From Bacteroidales bacterium (GTDB taxonomy: Bacteria > Bacteroidota > Bacteroidia > Bacteroidales > Tenuifilaceae), in assembly GCA_020636845.1 (NCBI GenBank), contig JACJXD010000002.1, positions 62,001 to 126,000 on the forward strand: DNA of 64,000 bases. The letters run 5' to 3'. Within the stretch, counting starts at the first letter, position 1, and every line of letters begins with the position of its first letter. The position numbers and the translations under genes were made by a program. Shown here in pieces: positions 15,809 to 25,245 of this stretch. Under the pieces are notes generated by a model. It saw only the letters and a program-made list of their open reading frames with translations. It was not told the origin of the DNA and did not search any database.

Positions 15809-18800
15809 ATGAAAAAAGCTACACTTTTTTTGTTGGCTCTGGCGATAAGCGTAATGTCTTTCGCACAAAAGGGCTTTAAAAATCCAGCTGCAGTTTATTG
15901 CGAATATTTGGGTTACCGTTACGCAGTAACAAACGACAGCCACGGAAATCAAGTAGGAACTTGTATTCTTCCCAACGGGCAAAAGGTAAATGCTTGGGAT
16001 TTTTACAAGGGAAAAGTAGGAAAGGAATATTCCTATGCTGCATTAAATGGTTACAAAATTGAAACTGTAACAGAAAAAGTTAACGGTTACACTGTTGAAA
16101 AAGCAATGTGTTCAAAGTCCGTTAATGGTAAGGAAGAAAAAATTTCGTTGGAAGATTTAATGGAAAAGAATGGCGACCATCTTAACCTGACAAACGAGAA
16201 AGAATCGTTTGATGTTTACGATGCTGCTCAGGAAAATCCTAAATTTAAAGTATCCAAGAGCCTTCCTACATCATTCGACTGGAGAAGTTACAATGGACAT
16301 TCCTACATTGGTGCTGTTCGTAACCAAGGTGATTGTGGTTCTTGCTATTCATTCGGAGCTTCGGCTTGTGCAGAAGGAACTTACAACGTAGCAACGGGAA
16401 GTTATGATTCTAACACAGCTGATTTTGCAGAATCGTATATTATTTGGTGCTTAGGTTCTATGTCGGCTTACAGCAGTAATTTTGGCGGTTGCGATGGCGC
16501 TGACTATACCTATTCAGAACTTCAGGCATTAGTTGATGTTGGAACAGTTAACGAATCCTATTTCCCTTATACCGATTCCGATAATCAATCATGTGCATCG
16601 GCAACCACATCAGCTCCTAAAATTAAGTTTAATGGATGGTATCGTATTACTTGCTCCGATATAGATGCTATTAAGACTGCAATTATGACTTATGGCGTTG
16701 TTGATGCTGCTGTTTATGTTACTACCTCTTTCCAAAACTATTCTGGTGGTATTTTTAGTGATAGTTATACTTCATGTTCCAGCAGCCCTTGCTACAACAC
16801 ACCAACTAACCATGCTATTTCTCTTGTTGGCTGGGGATATGATGCAACTTATGGTGATTACTGGATCCTTCGTAACTCTTGGGGTTCCTCATGGGGCGAA
16901 AGTGGTTATATGAGAATCGCTGCTACTTCGGCTCGCGTTGCTTGCGAAGTTTGCTACATGGTATATGAATCTGACGGTTCAACCGCTCCTACAGTAACTA
17001 CAACGAGTGCTTCTTCCGTTGGCGATAACACGGCAACTTGTGGTGGTAACATTACCTCCGATGGCGGTGCTACTGTTAGTGCAAGTGGCGTTGTTTATTC
17101 AACTACATCTGATCCTACAACAACAACTGGTACTGTTGTTTCTACATCACCAGTTGTAACATCGGGTTCGTATAGCGTAACATTAAGCGGATTAAGTGCA
17201 GGAACTACCTACTATGCAAAAGCATTTGCAACAAATGCAAAGGGAACAAGTTATGGTTCACAGGTAACGTTCACAACAACCGGAACTGCTCCTGTTTCTT
17301 ACTGTACATCGCAAGGCAACAGTTGCACGTACGAGTGGATTTCTAGTGTTACTATCGGATCTTTCTCTAATAGTTCGGGTGCTTCTAGTTATACAGACTA
17401 TACCAGCATGACCTTTAACGCAACAGCAGGTTCTTCATACGACGTTTCTTTAACTCCAAGTTTCAAGAGCACAACTTACAACGAATACTGGAAGATTTGG
17501 GTTGACCTTAACGGTGATGGCGACTTTACCGACGATGGCGAAAATGTATTTGATGCAGGCGCACTAAGCAAAACTACGGTTACTGGTACATTAACCATTC
17601 CTTCGGGAACTGCTCCTATCACTACAAGAATGAGAGTTTCCATGAAATACAATGGGTCTCAAACCGCTTGCGAATCGTTCTCTTACGGCGAAGTTGAAGA
17701 CTATACTATTGCTATTACAGCATCTACAGCAGATACCCAAGCACCTACCGCTCCAACAAGTTTAACATCGTCGAGTGTTACACAAACAACAGCAACTCTT
17801 TCTTGGACTGCTTCTACCGATAATGTTGGTGTTACTGGTTATGATGTTTACAAAAACGGATCGTTCCTTGCTTCTACTACTAGCACAAGTTATAGCGTAT
17901 CAGGTTTAACTGCCGGAACAACCTACACTTTCTATGTAAAAGCAAAAGATGCTGCTGGAAACACTTCTTCAGCAAGTAATACCGTATCGGTAACAACACA
18001 ATCGGCAACCGATACCCAAGCACCTACCGCTCCAACGAACCTTGCTGCTTCGAGCATTGGCCAAACTTCTTTAACTCTTAGTTGGACAGCATCTACCGAC
18101 AATGTAGGTGTAACCGGTTATCAAGTTTACAAAGATGGTTCCTTGCTAACAACAACAACCAGCACCTCTTACAGTGTATCAGGTTTAACTGCCGGAACAA
18201 CTTATTCATTCTATGTAAAAGCAACGGATGCTGCAGGAAATGTTTCTTCGGCAAGTAGTACTGTAAGCGCAACAACTACATCGAGCACTGTTACTTACTG
18301 TTCTTCGAAAGGAAATAGTGTTTACTACGAATGGATTGACCTAGTTCAACTTAATACCATTAACAATGTCACAAGTTCGAATGGTGGTTATGCTGATTTT
18401 ACAAGTCTTTCTACTGACTTAGGCAGAGGAACAACTTATACCATTTACTTTAGCGCAGGGTTCCGTAGCACAAAATATACTGAATACTGGAAGGTTTGGA
18501 TTGATTATGATCATAGTGGTACATTCGATAGCGATGAAGCTGTAGCTTCTGGATCGTCAAGTTCTTCGTCCACATTAAGTGGATCCTTCACCGTTCCTTC
18601 GGATGCAGTTTTAGGTGCTACCAGAATGCGTGTAACCATGAAGTATAACGCTACACCAACCGCTTGCGAAACTTTCAGTTATGGCGAAGTTGAAGATTAC
18701 ACTGTTAACATTCTTGGAACAGCATCTACATATAAAGGCAATAACGTTGATGCTGAAGAAATTGGTAACGAGTTGCCAACCAGCATTTCGTTGTATCCTA

Positions 18801-19012
18801 ACCCAGCCGATAACATGATTACTGTTAAAATTAATTGCACACCTGAAAACAGCTATGTAAACATTTACAATAGTATTGGTGCTCTTGTTAAAACAGATGT
18901 TATGAATTCGGAAACACACGAAATGAATGTTTCTGATCTTCCTGCTGGCTTATACATAGTAACAGTTTCAGATCCTAAGGGTTCATTTAAAGCACAATTC
19001 GTTAAGAAATAA
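15809..19012 (+). CDS. Secreted papain-family (C1) cysteine protease with FN3 and GEVED domains and T9SS signal
   Basis: The 1067-residue protein has, in order: a signal peptide (1-19, ending SFAQ); a DUF333-like N-terminal region (about 27-130); a C1 peptidase (about 150-395) with Gln173, Cys179 (GDCGSCYSFGAS), His335 (NHAISLVGWG) and Asn356 (RNSWGSSWGESGY); an Ig/FN3-like domain (about 396-490); a GEVED domain (about 495-640); two FN3 domains with nearly the same DNA (from 17732 and 18011, 279 bases apart); a second GEVED domain (about 827-975); and a type A T9SS sorting domain (about 985-1067, SISLYPNPADNMI to the end). All catalytic residues are present. The DUF333 part occupies the place of a propeptide. 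The enzyme is probably exported to the cell surface or released. Confidence 0.93.
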   Translation: MKKATLFLLALAISVMSFAQKGFKNPAAVYCEYLGYRYAVTNDSHGNQVGTCILPNGQKVNAWDFYKGKVGKEYSYAALNGYKIETVTEKVNGYTVEKAMCSKSVNGKEEKISLEDLMEKNGDHLNLTNEKESFDVYDAAQENPKFKVSKSLPTSFDWRSYNGHSYIGAVRNQGDCGSCYSFGASACAEGTYNVATGSYDSNTADFAESYIIWCLGSMSAYSSNFGGCDGADYTYSELQALVDVGTVNESYFPYTDSDNQSCASATTSAPKIKFNGWYRITCSDIDAIKTAIMTYGVVDAAVYVTTSFQNYSGGIFSDSYTSCSSSPCYNTPTNHAISLVGWGYDATYGDYWILRNSWGSSWGESGYMRIAATSARVACEVCYMVYESDGSTAPTVTTTSASSVGDNTATCGGNITSDGGATVSASGVVYSTTSDPTTTTGTVVSTSPVVTSGSYSVTLSGLSAGTTYYAKAFATNAKGTSYGSQVTFTTTGTAPVSYCTSQGNSCTYEWISSVTIGSFSNSSGASSYTDYTSMTFNATAGSSYDVSLTPSFKSTTYNEYWKIWVDLNGDGDFTDDGENVFDAGALSKTTVTGTLTIPSGTAPITTRMRVSMKYNGSQTACESFSYGEVEDYTIAITASTADTQAPTAPTSLTSSSVTQTTATLSWTASTDNVGVTGYDVYKNGSFLASTTSTSYSVSGLTAGTTYTFYVKAKDAAGNTSSASNTVSVTTQSATDTQAPTAPTNLAASSIGQTSLTLSWTASTDNVGVTGYQVYKDGSLLTTTTSTSYSVSGLTAGTTYSFYVKATDAAGNVSSASSTVSATTTSSTVTYCSSKGNSVYYEWIDLVQLNTINNVTSSNGGYADFTSLSTDLGRGTTYTIYFSAGFRSTKYTEYWKVWIDYDHSGTFDSDEAVASGSSSSSSTLSGSFTVPSDAVLGATRMRVTMKYNATPTACETFSYGEVEDYTVNILGTASTYKGNNVDAEEIGNELPTSISLYPNPADNMITVKINCTPENSYVNIYNSIGALVKTDVMNSETHEMNVSDLPAGLYIVTVSDPKGSFKAQFVKK

Positions 19013-19030
19013 ACTTTATTTCCTTTATGT

Positions 19031-19067
19031 AAGAAAAGAGGCTAATTTTTAGCCTCTTTTCTTTTTT
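19031..19067. terminator. Bidirectional terminator shared by convergent genes
   Basis: AAGAAAAGAGGCTA pairs with TAGCCTCTTTTCTT over 14 bp, with T-rich sequence on the plus-strand side and A-rich on the other. The right arm overlaps the last codons of the minus-strand gene, so the hairpin also encodes its KKKRG ending. Confidence 0.85.
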
Positions 19068-19444
19068 AAGTACCCTTGCTTAAACAGGGTATCGCCATTT
19101 TGTTCCATAAATTTCAAGAGGGGAAATTTTACTTTTTTCCCTGTGGAGTCAATAAAAACACAAACAGCGTAAATAGTGTGATTTATCGAATCGTTAACGG
19201 ATTCGGTTAATAATCCTTTTGTAGCACAGTACGAGAATTGTTTTCCGCAAATGCCTCGATAGAATTGCCATTCGTCGCATTCTGTTCCATCGGGGAAGAT
19301 GCAAGTTCTATTTTGGTTGCCTGCGCTATCGGAAATAACTTTTGACTTATAGCCCATAAACTTTACATAAGTTGAGGCCGGGTTTTGCGAATATCCAACA
19401 AGTCCTTGCAGGAGCATCGCTATAATGAATGCTGTTTTTTTCAT
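19049..19444 (-). CDS. Small secreted DUF333-like protein, resembling the protease N-terminal region
   Basis: The 131-residue product has a signal peptide (1-20, ending GYSQ). Its mature part aligns through its length with residues 20-130 of the neighbouring C1 protease. Shared landmarks in order are NPA, the YxxxxGY block, DSxGNQxxTCIxPxG, WxFYxGxxGKxxSY and MExNGDxL. It ends soon after the region where the protease domain would begin. Free copies of a protease propeptide region can act as inhibitors or chaperones, which makes that a natural hypothesis. DUF333 is also found in haemolysin-associated and heat-shock-like small proteins, so a different role is possible. The genes converge and share one terminator. 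Confidence 0.75.
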   Translation of the reverse strand: MKKTAFIIAMLLQGLVGYSQNPASTYVKFMGYKSKVISDSAGNQNRTCIFPDGTECDEWQFYRGICGKQFSYCATKGLLTESVNDSINHTIYAVCVFIDSTGKKVKFPLLKFMEQNGDTLFKQGYLKKKRG

Positions 19445-19627
19445 CTGTTTGTAATTTATTTTCAGAAGTATTCTATTTCGAACTTTACGTTTTTTACAGC
19501 TCTTGCCGATGGAATGCCTATATTTTAATCATTTTACCTGATGTAGGTTTATTACATGGGCATTTCATAGTGCATAATTTATCTTATCAAATTTACAACA
19601 AAGCCATAATAATGTAGTTTATTGCAA

Positions 19628-19664
19628 ACAAAAAGGCTACCTAATTTTTTTAGACAGCCTTAAG
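19628..19664 (-). terminator. Terminator of the outer-membrane receptor gene
   Basis: AAGGCT at 19633-19638 pairs with AGCCTT at 19656-19661, with a further CT/AG pair inside. The minus strand then reads TTTTTG. It lies 22 bases past the receptor stop codon. Confidence 0.6.
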
Positions 19665-19685
19665 TTTTAGAGAGTAATAAAATTA

Positions 19686-22142
19686 TTACATTCCTTCTAC
19701 ATCCATATCTTCGGTACCGTTATTGTCTTGCTGTTGGCGTTTCCTGTCGAGTTTATAGTTGTTTAACCGAACTGTTAACGTCATAGAAATCATCGGGCTA
19801 TTGGGTTGGAACTTTCTGTATGTATAGAAATTATCTCCTTCCGAAGTCATTTCATGTTTCATTGTATGGAATAAGTCCCTTACCTGCAAAGTAAGCGAAA
19901 CCTTGTTCTTCATAAAATCCTGTTTTACGGCTAAGTTTGTCATTAAGAAGCCTTCGGTTTTTCCCTGCGCCGTAACCGATGGACTGTTGTACATGCCGTT
20001 AAGTTGGATTCTGGTAAACTTGGCAATCTTAAAGGTATTATTCAACCTAACGTTCCAGTTAAAGCTGCTTTTCGAAAAATTCTCGCCTAATAACGAGCCC
20101 TTCTCCCTATAATCGTAAACATCGCCCATAATGTCGGTGTGCCACCATTTTGCAAAATCTAATCCAAGCATTAGTTCACCTCCCAACGAGTAATCCTTTC
20201 CAACATTATCAATAGTATTTAAGAATATTATTGTGTTTTGATACAGGGAATCGTTCGTATTGTAAATGCTCTGAACTCTTTCAATTTTATTATTAGTTAT
20301 TCTATAGTATAAATCTGCAGAAAAAATATTTTTTCCAAAATTCTTTTTATAACTCAATTCGTAAGAATCAATGTATTCCGGTTTAAGCGAAGGATTTCCC
20401 TGCCGCACGTTGTGGGCGTCTTCCCAAGTTATAAACGGTTCAAGATAGTAGCCTCTTATTCGGGAGATACGACGGGTATAACTTGCCATTACCTGTTGGT
20501 CGCTAGGTAAACCATACGAAACATGAACGGTTGGGTAGTAATCGAACCTATTTAGAGTAAAATTCTGATTTTCGCCTTTTAGGGCTATTTTTCGATATGT
20601 GTATTCTTCCCGTAATCCAAATTGATATCCTAAATTTCCCGATTCGCCTGAGTAGGTTGAATAAACCGAGTGGATATTTGTTTTGTAATCAACGTCGTGG
20701 GAGTAAAGCGGCTGAAATTCGAAGATTCCTGTCAGCATATTGTAGTAATACATGTTGTTTGCCTCATTTTGGTCTTCGAACCGACTTTGTGCTCCCGCTT
20801 CAAACTTACTTTTTTCGCCTGTAGGAAGCGTATAATCCAACTTTAGTCGGTATTCAGTTTCAGGTCCCGACTCTGTTGATTTTTGTCCATTTGTAATTAT
20901 ATCGTTAATATCAATAGTTTTAGTAATATCGTTATCGTTCGAATTGCTCTTTTCAAAAATAGCCTGTCCGGCAAGTTCATGTCCCTTTTTGCTAAACTTA
21001 TGGTTGTAGTCGAGCGTAGCATTGTAAAAATCGCCGCTTCTGTCCGAGTTTTCTTTGTTATAATACTTTTCCGTAACAGTTCCCGGATTAGTCCATGAGT
21101 TGTAAGTTAAATCGGTATGACCTTTACCATTTCGATTTCCAACATTAACACCTAAACTTACCGTATTAAAAGGGTTAATGGTATAATCTATTCCGCCTCG
21201 AACACTATATGAATTTCGTCCACGGGTAAAATTACCATTCGAAAAAAGGTAGGAAGTTGTATCTCCATAAACAGTTCTGTTATTTGTGGCTTTGCCTATA
21301 AATTCCCGATTATTCCAGTCGGCTCCCACATAGTAGTTAAGTTTTTCCTTTCGATAAGTAACCAAAAAATCGCCTCCATACCTGTTTTGCGTACCGCCGT
21401 TTACGTTTACAATTCCCGAAACTCCCTGAAGTTTATTTTTCTTCATAATGATATTAATAATACCAGCAACACCATCGGGGTCGAACTTTGCCGAAGGGTT
21501 GGTAATAATTTCGATGTTCTCTATCTGACTCGCAGGAATTTGGCTTAACGCATCGCTTGGGTCCAGTAAAGTTGGTTTGCCATCGATAAGAACAGTAAAA
21601 CTTGTACTTCCGCGTAAGCTTACATTGCCTTCAACGTCAACGGTAACGGAAGGAATACTTTCCAGCAGTTCCGTTGCTGTACCCGATGCCGACGTGTGCA
21701 TTTGGCTAACATTTAGTACCTTTTTATCTATTTTATACTGCATGGTAGGCCTGTCGGTGGTAACCACAACTTCCTCCATGGTTTGGGTGGCCGGCTTTAG
21801 AAACACCTGCCCAATATCAAGAGTCTTTTGATTGGGGCCTATAACTAGCCCCGTTATTTTTTTTGTGTAGTAACCAATAAATGCAATTTCCATGGAGTAA
21901 CGGCCATTTTCTACTCCTTTTAACTTAAAGAAACCCGTTGCATCGGTAATGGATCCGGTAATGGCCGCCTTATCATTCTCTTTTACAATCGATACGGTTG
22001 CATACTCCAATGGTTGCTTGGATAACGAATCGAATACAAAACCTTTTACAACTCCTGCCGACAAAGCATCGGTTGGATTGGTTGAAAACACATTATGGGC
22101 AATGAACACTACTGCCAACAACAAAAACGCTTTTTTAATCAT
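19686..22142 (-). CDS. Outer-membrane beta-barrel receptor (TonB-receptor-like)
   Basis: The ATG at 22142 gives a signal peptide (MIKKAFLLLAVVFIAHNVFS) and an 818-residue protein; the longer frame runs into the histidine kinase gene. A carboxypeptidase-regulatory-like domain (VKGFVFDSLSKQPLEYATVSI) comes first, then a plug with VVVTTDRPTMQYKIDKKVL, VTVDVEGNVSLRGSTSFTVLIDGKP, IENIEIITNPSAKFDPDGVAGIINI, and a large barrel. The plug belongs to the family in which the barrel is annotated as outer-membrane protein beta-barrel type 3. The function is uptake or surface exchange of an unknown ligand. The response regulator and kinase immediately upstream on the same strand are plausible controllers. 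Confidence 0.9.
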   Translation of the reverse strand: MIKKAFLLLAVVFIAHNVFSTNPTDALSAGVVKGFVFDSLSKQPLEYATVSIVKENDKAAITGSITDATGFFKLKGVENGRYSMEIAFIGYYTKKITGLVIGPNQKTLDIGQVFLKPATQTMEEVVVTTDRPTMQYKIDKKVLNVSQMHTSASGTATELLESIPSVTVDVEGNVSLRGSTSFTVLIDGKPTLLDPSDALSQIPASQIENIEIITNPSAKFDPDGVAGIINIIMKKNKLQGVSGIVNVNGGTQNRYGGDFLVTYRKEKLNYYVGADWNNREFIGKATNNRTVYGDTTSYLFSNGNFTRGRNSYSVRGGIDYTINPFNTVSLGVNVGNRNGKGHTDLTYNSWTNPGTVTEKYYNKENSDRSGDFYNATLDYNHKFSKKGHELAGQAIFEKSNSNDNDITKTIDINDIITNGQKSTESGPETEYRLKLDYTLPTGEKSKFEAGAQSRFEDQNEANNMYYYNMLTGIFEFQPLYSHDVDYKTNIHSVYSTYSGESGNLGYQFGLREEYTYRKIALKGENQNFTLNRFDYYPTVHVSYGLPSDQQVMASYTRRISRIRGYYLEPFITWEDAHNVRQGNPSLKPEYIDSYELSYKKNFGKNIFSADLYYRITNNKIERVQSIYNTNDSLYQNTIIFLNTIDNVGKDYSLGGELMLGLDFAKWWHTDIMGDVYDYREKGSLLGENFSKSSFNWNVRLNNTFKIAKFTRIQLNGMYNSPSVTAQGKTEGFLMTNLAVKQDFMKNKVSLTLQVRDLFHTMKHEMTSEGDNFYTYRKFQPNSPMISMTLTVRLNNYKLDRKRQQQDNNGTEDMDVEGM

Positions 22143-22233
22143 AAACACATATTTATTTATCGCGACGAAATTATTAGACAATTTTGTAGAAATTTTGTTT
22201 AACGGAATTTTTAGCAAGAATAAGAAATAATTA

Positions 22234-23538
22234 TTAGCCGTTTGTTTTAAAAATTTCGAAGATATGCTGGCTGTCTTTATAGTTATACTCAATGCTTAGT
22301 TGATTTAAATCGCATATTTTCTTCACTAACGAAAGACCTAACCCTAACGACGACGAAGATGTATTTCCTGTATAGAATCGCTCAAAAATTTTATCGGGCG
22401 AAATGTTTAAAGGCTCTCCGTAATTGCTAATGGCAAACCTATCGGCGGTAGTTACTATTTTTATTGGGCCTTGATTGGTTCCGTAACGGATGGCATTTCG
22501 AACCAGATTTTTTAGCAAAATTTCGAATAGAAACGGATCTAACAGCAAACTGTGTTCTTCGCTTAGTTGCAATTCAACTTTTAGCGATTTTAACTCGATA
22601 ATTTCTTTTACCGATTCTATATGCCGCTCAATAATGTCGTGCGTATGTACTTGGATAATATTGTTATACTCGCCATTTTCGATTTTGGTAAGCAGGTTTA
22701 GCGCATTTCCTAAGTTCGATAAGTGGTTGGCCTCATCGTAAATGGCTTTAACAGTTCCGGTATGCTTATCCATCACGCTTTCGTCGGCTATTAGTATTTC
22801 TGATTTATTCCGAATTATTGCCAACGGGGTTTGAATTTCGTGAGCCATATTTTCGGTATATTCCTTTAGTTTTCGGTAGTCGTTATCCGTGCGTAAAACC
22901 ATTTTTTTGAACAGCTGCTGCATTCTTACAAACTCCTTGGTTGTAGTCCTAACCAGCAAGTTGCCAATTGGTTTTCCAACTTTATACTCGTTCATTTCCT
23001 GAAGAATTTTATTGAAAGGTTTCAGCAAAAAACTGGACAGCAGAAAGCTGAAAAGGACAACCGTAAGCGCTAAAATGGAAAATGCTTCCCGACTATTTTT
23101 TATTAGTTCCAACTTAAGTTTATTGAAATCGTCGATATTCAGACTCATGGTGTATTCGTAAATTCGGGTATTGGTTTTAAGCAATACTGTTTTCATCCTG
23201 TGCAAATGGTATTCTGCCATTTCCTGATCGTAAATAAGCGAGTCTTTGTAAATCGGATAGTTCTTGTTTAGCGTATCGGATGCAACCGGAATTTCCTGTA
23301 AGCTGTGAAAATCTTTTACCTTCTCGGCTAACTTTTCATCACCTTCTTTTTCGCTATTCAGCAGAATCCATAAAGCCTTATGCTCCCGATGCCTAAAAAA
23401 ATGCTCCGATTGTTCTGTGAGGTACCTGTCCGATTTTTGTTTCAGGAAACGTGCGGTTATAAAAAATGTAAGAACAATAAATATCAGGTAAATAATGGTT
23501 GTTTTGGTTAGTAACCTAAACGATTTTAAGTTGAGCAT
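22234..23538 (-). CDS. Two-component sensor histidine kinase
   Basis: The 434-residue kinase has an N-terminal membrane helix (about 12-30), a periplasmic loop of about 120 residues and a second helix (SILALTVVLFSFLLSSFLL, about 150-170). A linker leads to the HisKA domain with phospho-acceptor His233 (ENMAHEIQTPLAIIRNK) and a HATPase domain with the N box LLKNLVRNAIRYGTN and G box SLGLGLSLVKKIC. The G1 region (FAISNYGEPL) has Asn-Tyr where DNG is usual, as in many Bacteroidota kinases of this type. The gene follows its response regulator by 27 bases and precedes the outer-membrane receptor, so its stimulus may relate to the ligand of that receptor. Confidence 0.93.
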   Translation of the reverse strand: MLNLKSFRLLTKTTIIYLIFIVLTFFITARFLKQKSDRYLTEQSEHFFRHREHKALWILLNSEKEGDEKLAEKVKDFHSLQEIPVASDTLNKNYPIYKDSLIYDQEMAEYHLHRMKTVLLKTNTRIYEYTMSLNIDDFNKLKLELIKNSREAFSILALTVVLFSFLLSSFLLKPFNKILQEMNEYKVGKPIGNLLVRTTTKEFVRMQQLFKKMVLRTDNDYRKLKEYTENMAHEIQTPLAIIRNKSEILIADESVMDKHTGTVKAIYDEANHLSNLGNALNLLTKIENGEYNNIIQVHTHDIIERHIESVKEIIELKSLKVELQLSEEHSLLLDPFLFEILLKNLVRNAIRYGTNQGPIKIVTTADRFAISNYGEPLNISPDKIFERFYTGNTSSSSLGLGLSLVKKICDLNQLSIEYNYKDSQHIFEIFKTNG

Positions 23539-23565
23539 ATAGGTTTGCTGTTAAATGTTTGTAAA

Positions 23566-24240
23566 TTAATGGATCGAGAACTTGTATCCCATACCGTAAA
23601 CCGACTGGATATAACTTTTGCCTCCGGCATTCACAATTTTTTTTCGGAGATTCTTGATATGGTTGTACAAAAAGTCGAAGTTATCGGACTGGTCTATATT
23701 ATCGCCCCAGAGATGTTCTGCAATGCTTTCCTTGGTTAAAACCCTATCCTTGTTGTACAGGAAGTAAACCAGCAAATCGAACTCCTTTTTGGTAAGAATT
23801 ATAGGATTGTCGTTCACAAAAACCTGAAGCGACGAAAGGTTTACCTTTACCTCATCAACCTGAAGGATGTTGCTACCTGCAAACTTTTTCCGCCGCAAAA
23901 TGGAACGAATTCGGGCATTAAGTTCAGCCTTATGAAACGGCTTGGTAATATAATCGTCGGCACCAAGTTCAAGTCCCTTAATTTTATCTTCTAAGGCGTT
24001 TTTGGCTGTTACTATAAGGATGCCCGTTTCCGAGTTGTCCTTTACTGCGTTAAGCAATTCCAGCCCATTCCCGTCTGGTAAACCAATATCCAGTAAAATT
24101 AAATCGTACGAGTAAAGGTCAACTTTCTCTTTTGCTTTTTGCAGCGTGCTGGCCACCTCCACTATGAAGCCGTTCTCCGTAAGAAAGTTATCCAAATCGT
24201 CTGATAGTTGCGGATTATCCTCAACAATAAGAAGTTTCAT
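23566..24240 (-). CDS. OmpR-family response regulator
   Basis: The 224-residue regulator has a receiver domain (1-115) with the acidic pocket ED at 7-8, phospho-acceptor Asp51 in LILLDIGLPDG, a VTAKNA switch and the conserved Lys in DYITKPFHKAEL. A winged-helix DNA-binding domain follows (about 128-222: LTKKEFDLLVYFL, HIKNLRKKI, YGMGYKF). It is the first gene of the pair with the histidine kinase and is probably the activator of the downstream receptor gene. A direct operator cannot be identified by eye. Confidence 0.95.
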   Translation of the reverse strand: MKLLIVEDNPQLSDDLDNFLTENGFIVEVASTLQKAKEKVDLYSYDLILLDIGLPDGNGLELLNAVKDNSETGILIVTAKNALEDKIKGLELGADDYITKPFHKAELNARIRSILRRKKFAGSNILQVDEVKVNLSSLQVFVNDNPIILTKKEFDLLVYFLYNKDRVLTKESIAEHLWGDNIDQSDNFDFLYNHIKNLRKKIVNAGGKSYIQSVYGMGYKFSIH

Positions 24241-24542
24241 TCTTAAATGTTTTGGATAAAATTAAGGTAAAAATCTGTAGAGAATTTATGTTTACTTCCG
24301 ATAAAGCGATGAAACGACTGTAAAACTTTCATTTTTGATGAATACAGATAATACATATCAGCATTGTTTGCGTGTTATTGGACACGAAAAACAATTGAGC
24401 GTACTGTGCAAACTCGCCAAAAAACGGCTTGGTTCCAGCCCGCAAACAACAACGAATGTTGCCTTACTGCAAAACAGTTGTAAACTGTTTTTTAGGAATG
24501 ACGTAGTTACAAACTACGCCGAGCGAGGGGCAGATACAATGT
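24241..24542. other. Non-coding stretch with short palindromes
   Basis: This carries the promoter side of the response regulator and then a run of short hairpins. A 9-bp dyad AAAACAGTT-GTA-AACTGTTTT lies near 24471-24491, and CGTAGTT-ACA-AACTACG near 24501-24517 is followed by the sequence GCCGAGCGAG that also ends the longer repeat at 25142-25151. No gene seen. Confidence 0.6.
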
Positions 24543-24899
24543 TTAAAATGTCTTTATAATTTCATCCATTTCATTTTCTTTCATGCCAACCAACATCTCT
24601 GTAAGCCCTCTGAGTTGCTTATGTGTATCAGGTATGCAAAGCCTAAATACTGCTAGTTTCTTGTAAAGAATCTCATTTTGTAAATCATAATTATATTCAT
24701 ACTGATGCAATGATGTCACCATAGTTATACTGGTTAAAAATTTAAATAAGTCAATACCTAACTGTAATTCAGAGTTATCTTTTACTCCTTCATGAAAGGT
24801 TTTAATAAAAATTGTTGCAGCATCAAGTATTAATTGAAACTGATGAATATCATTAGCTCTTTCGTATTTGCTGATTTTATTTTGAATTTCTTCTAGCAT
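24543..24899 (-). CDS. Hypothetical small protein in a repeat-rich region
   Basis: The frame encodes 118 residues with a normal amphipathic composition (MLEEIQNKISKYERANDIHQ to MDEIIKTF). It looks mostly helical, with no cysteine, no signal peptide and no transmembrane helix. It is AT-rich like its neighbours and lies among REP-like palindromes. Composition and the presence of an ATG favour a real gene, but I know no family, and the stop region borders palindrome sequence. It could also be a decayed remnant. Confidence 0.45.
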   Translation of the reverse strand: MLEEIQNKISKYERANDIHQFQLILDAATIFIKTFHEGVKDNSELQLGIDLFKFLTSITMVTSLHQYEYNYDLQNEILYKKLAVFRLCIPDTHKQLRGLTEMLVGMKENEMDEIIKTF

Positions 24900-24957
24900 A
24901 TCATTTTTATTGAGGTAAACTATTAGGACTTATTGTTTCTATTGGAGTAATTGATTT

Positions 24958-25153
24958 CTCTGCTCGGCGAAGTCTGCGACTTCGTCGTAATTAAGTAGCG
25001 GTCTTCTGACCGCGTAAAACTCTCCATTATTTGATAGCCTGTTGACATAGTAGCAAGTTAGCGATTTTCCATTGAAGAAACAGGTAAAAATTAATCTTGT
25101 GCAGTCTATAGTGGGAACGTAGATACAATTTTCTAATCTACGCCGAGCGAGAA
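24958..25153. repeat. REP-like repeat unit, copy A (diverged right end)
   Basis: This unit is nearly identical to the one at 25697-25897 over about the first 120 bases, with a single mismatch in the first 70 or so. It contains the hairpins CGAAGTC-TGC-GACTTCG and GCGGTC-TTCT-GACCGC. Its right half is degraded: GCAGTCTATAGTGG replaces the perfect palindrome GCGGTCTATAGACCGC of the other copy. Reading frames across it differ between copies, which argues against a protein. Confidence 0.8.
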
Positions 25154-25245
25154 ATGGCATCCCTTTCAGGATTGGATAAAACAAGAGGTTGTACTGTACG
25201 TTACAGCCGCAGGTAAATAATAAATTTTTGATAACAAGGTAGTTA

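Noticed and set aside
24335..24559. 74-codon plus-strand frame before the hypothetical protein
   Set aside because: Overlaps palindromes and the end of the minus-strand gene; composition is not protein-like.
24939..25184. 81-codon frame on the minus strand across repeat copy A
   Set aside because: It translates a REP-like repeat; the second copy at 25697 is not open in the same frame, and the hairpins explain the conservation better.
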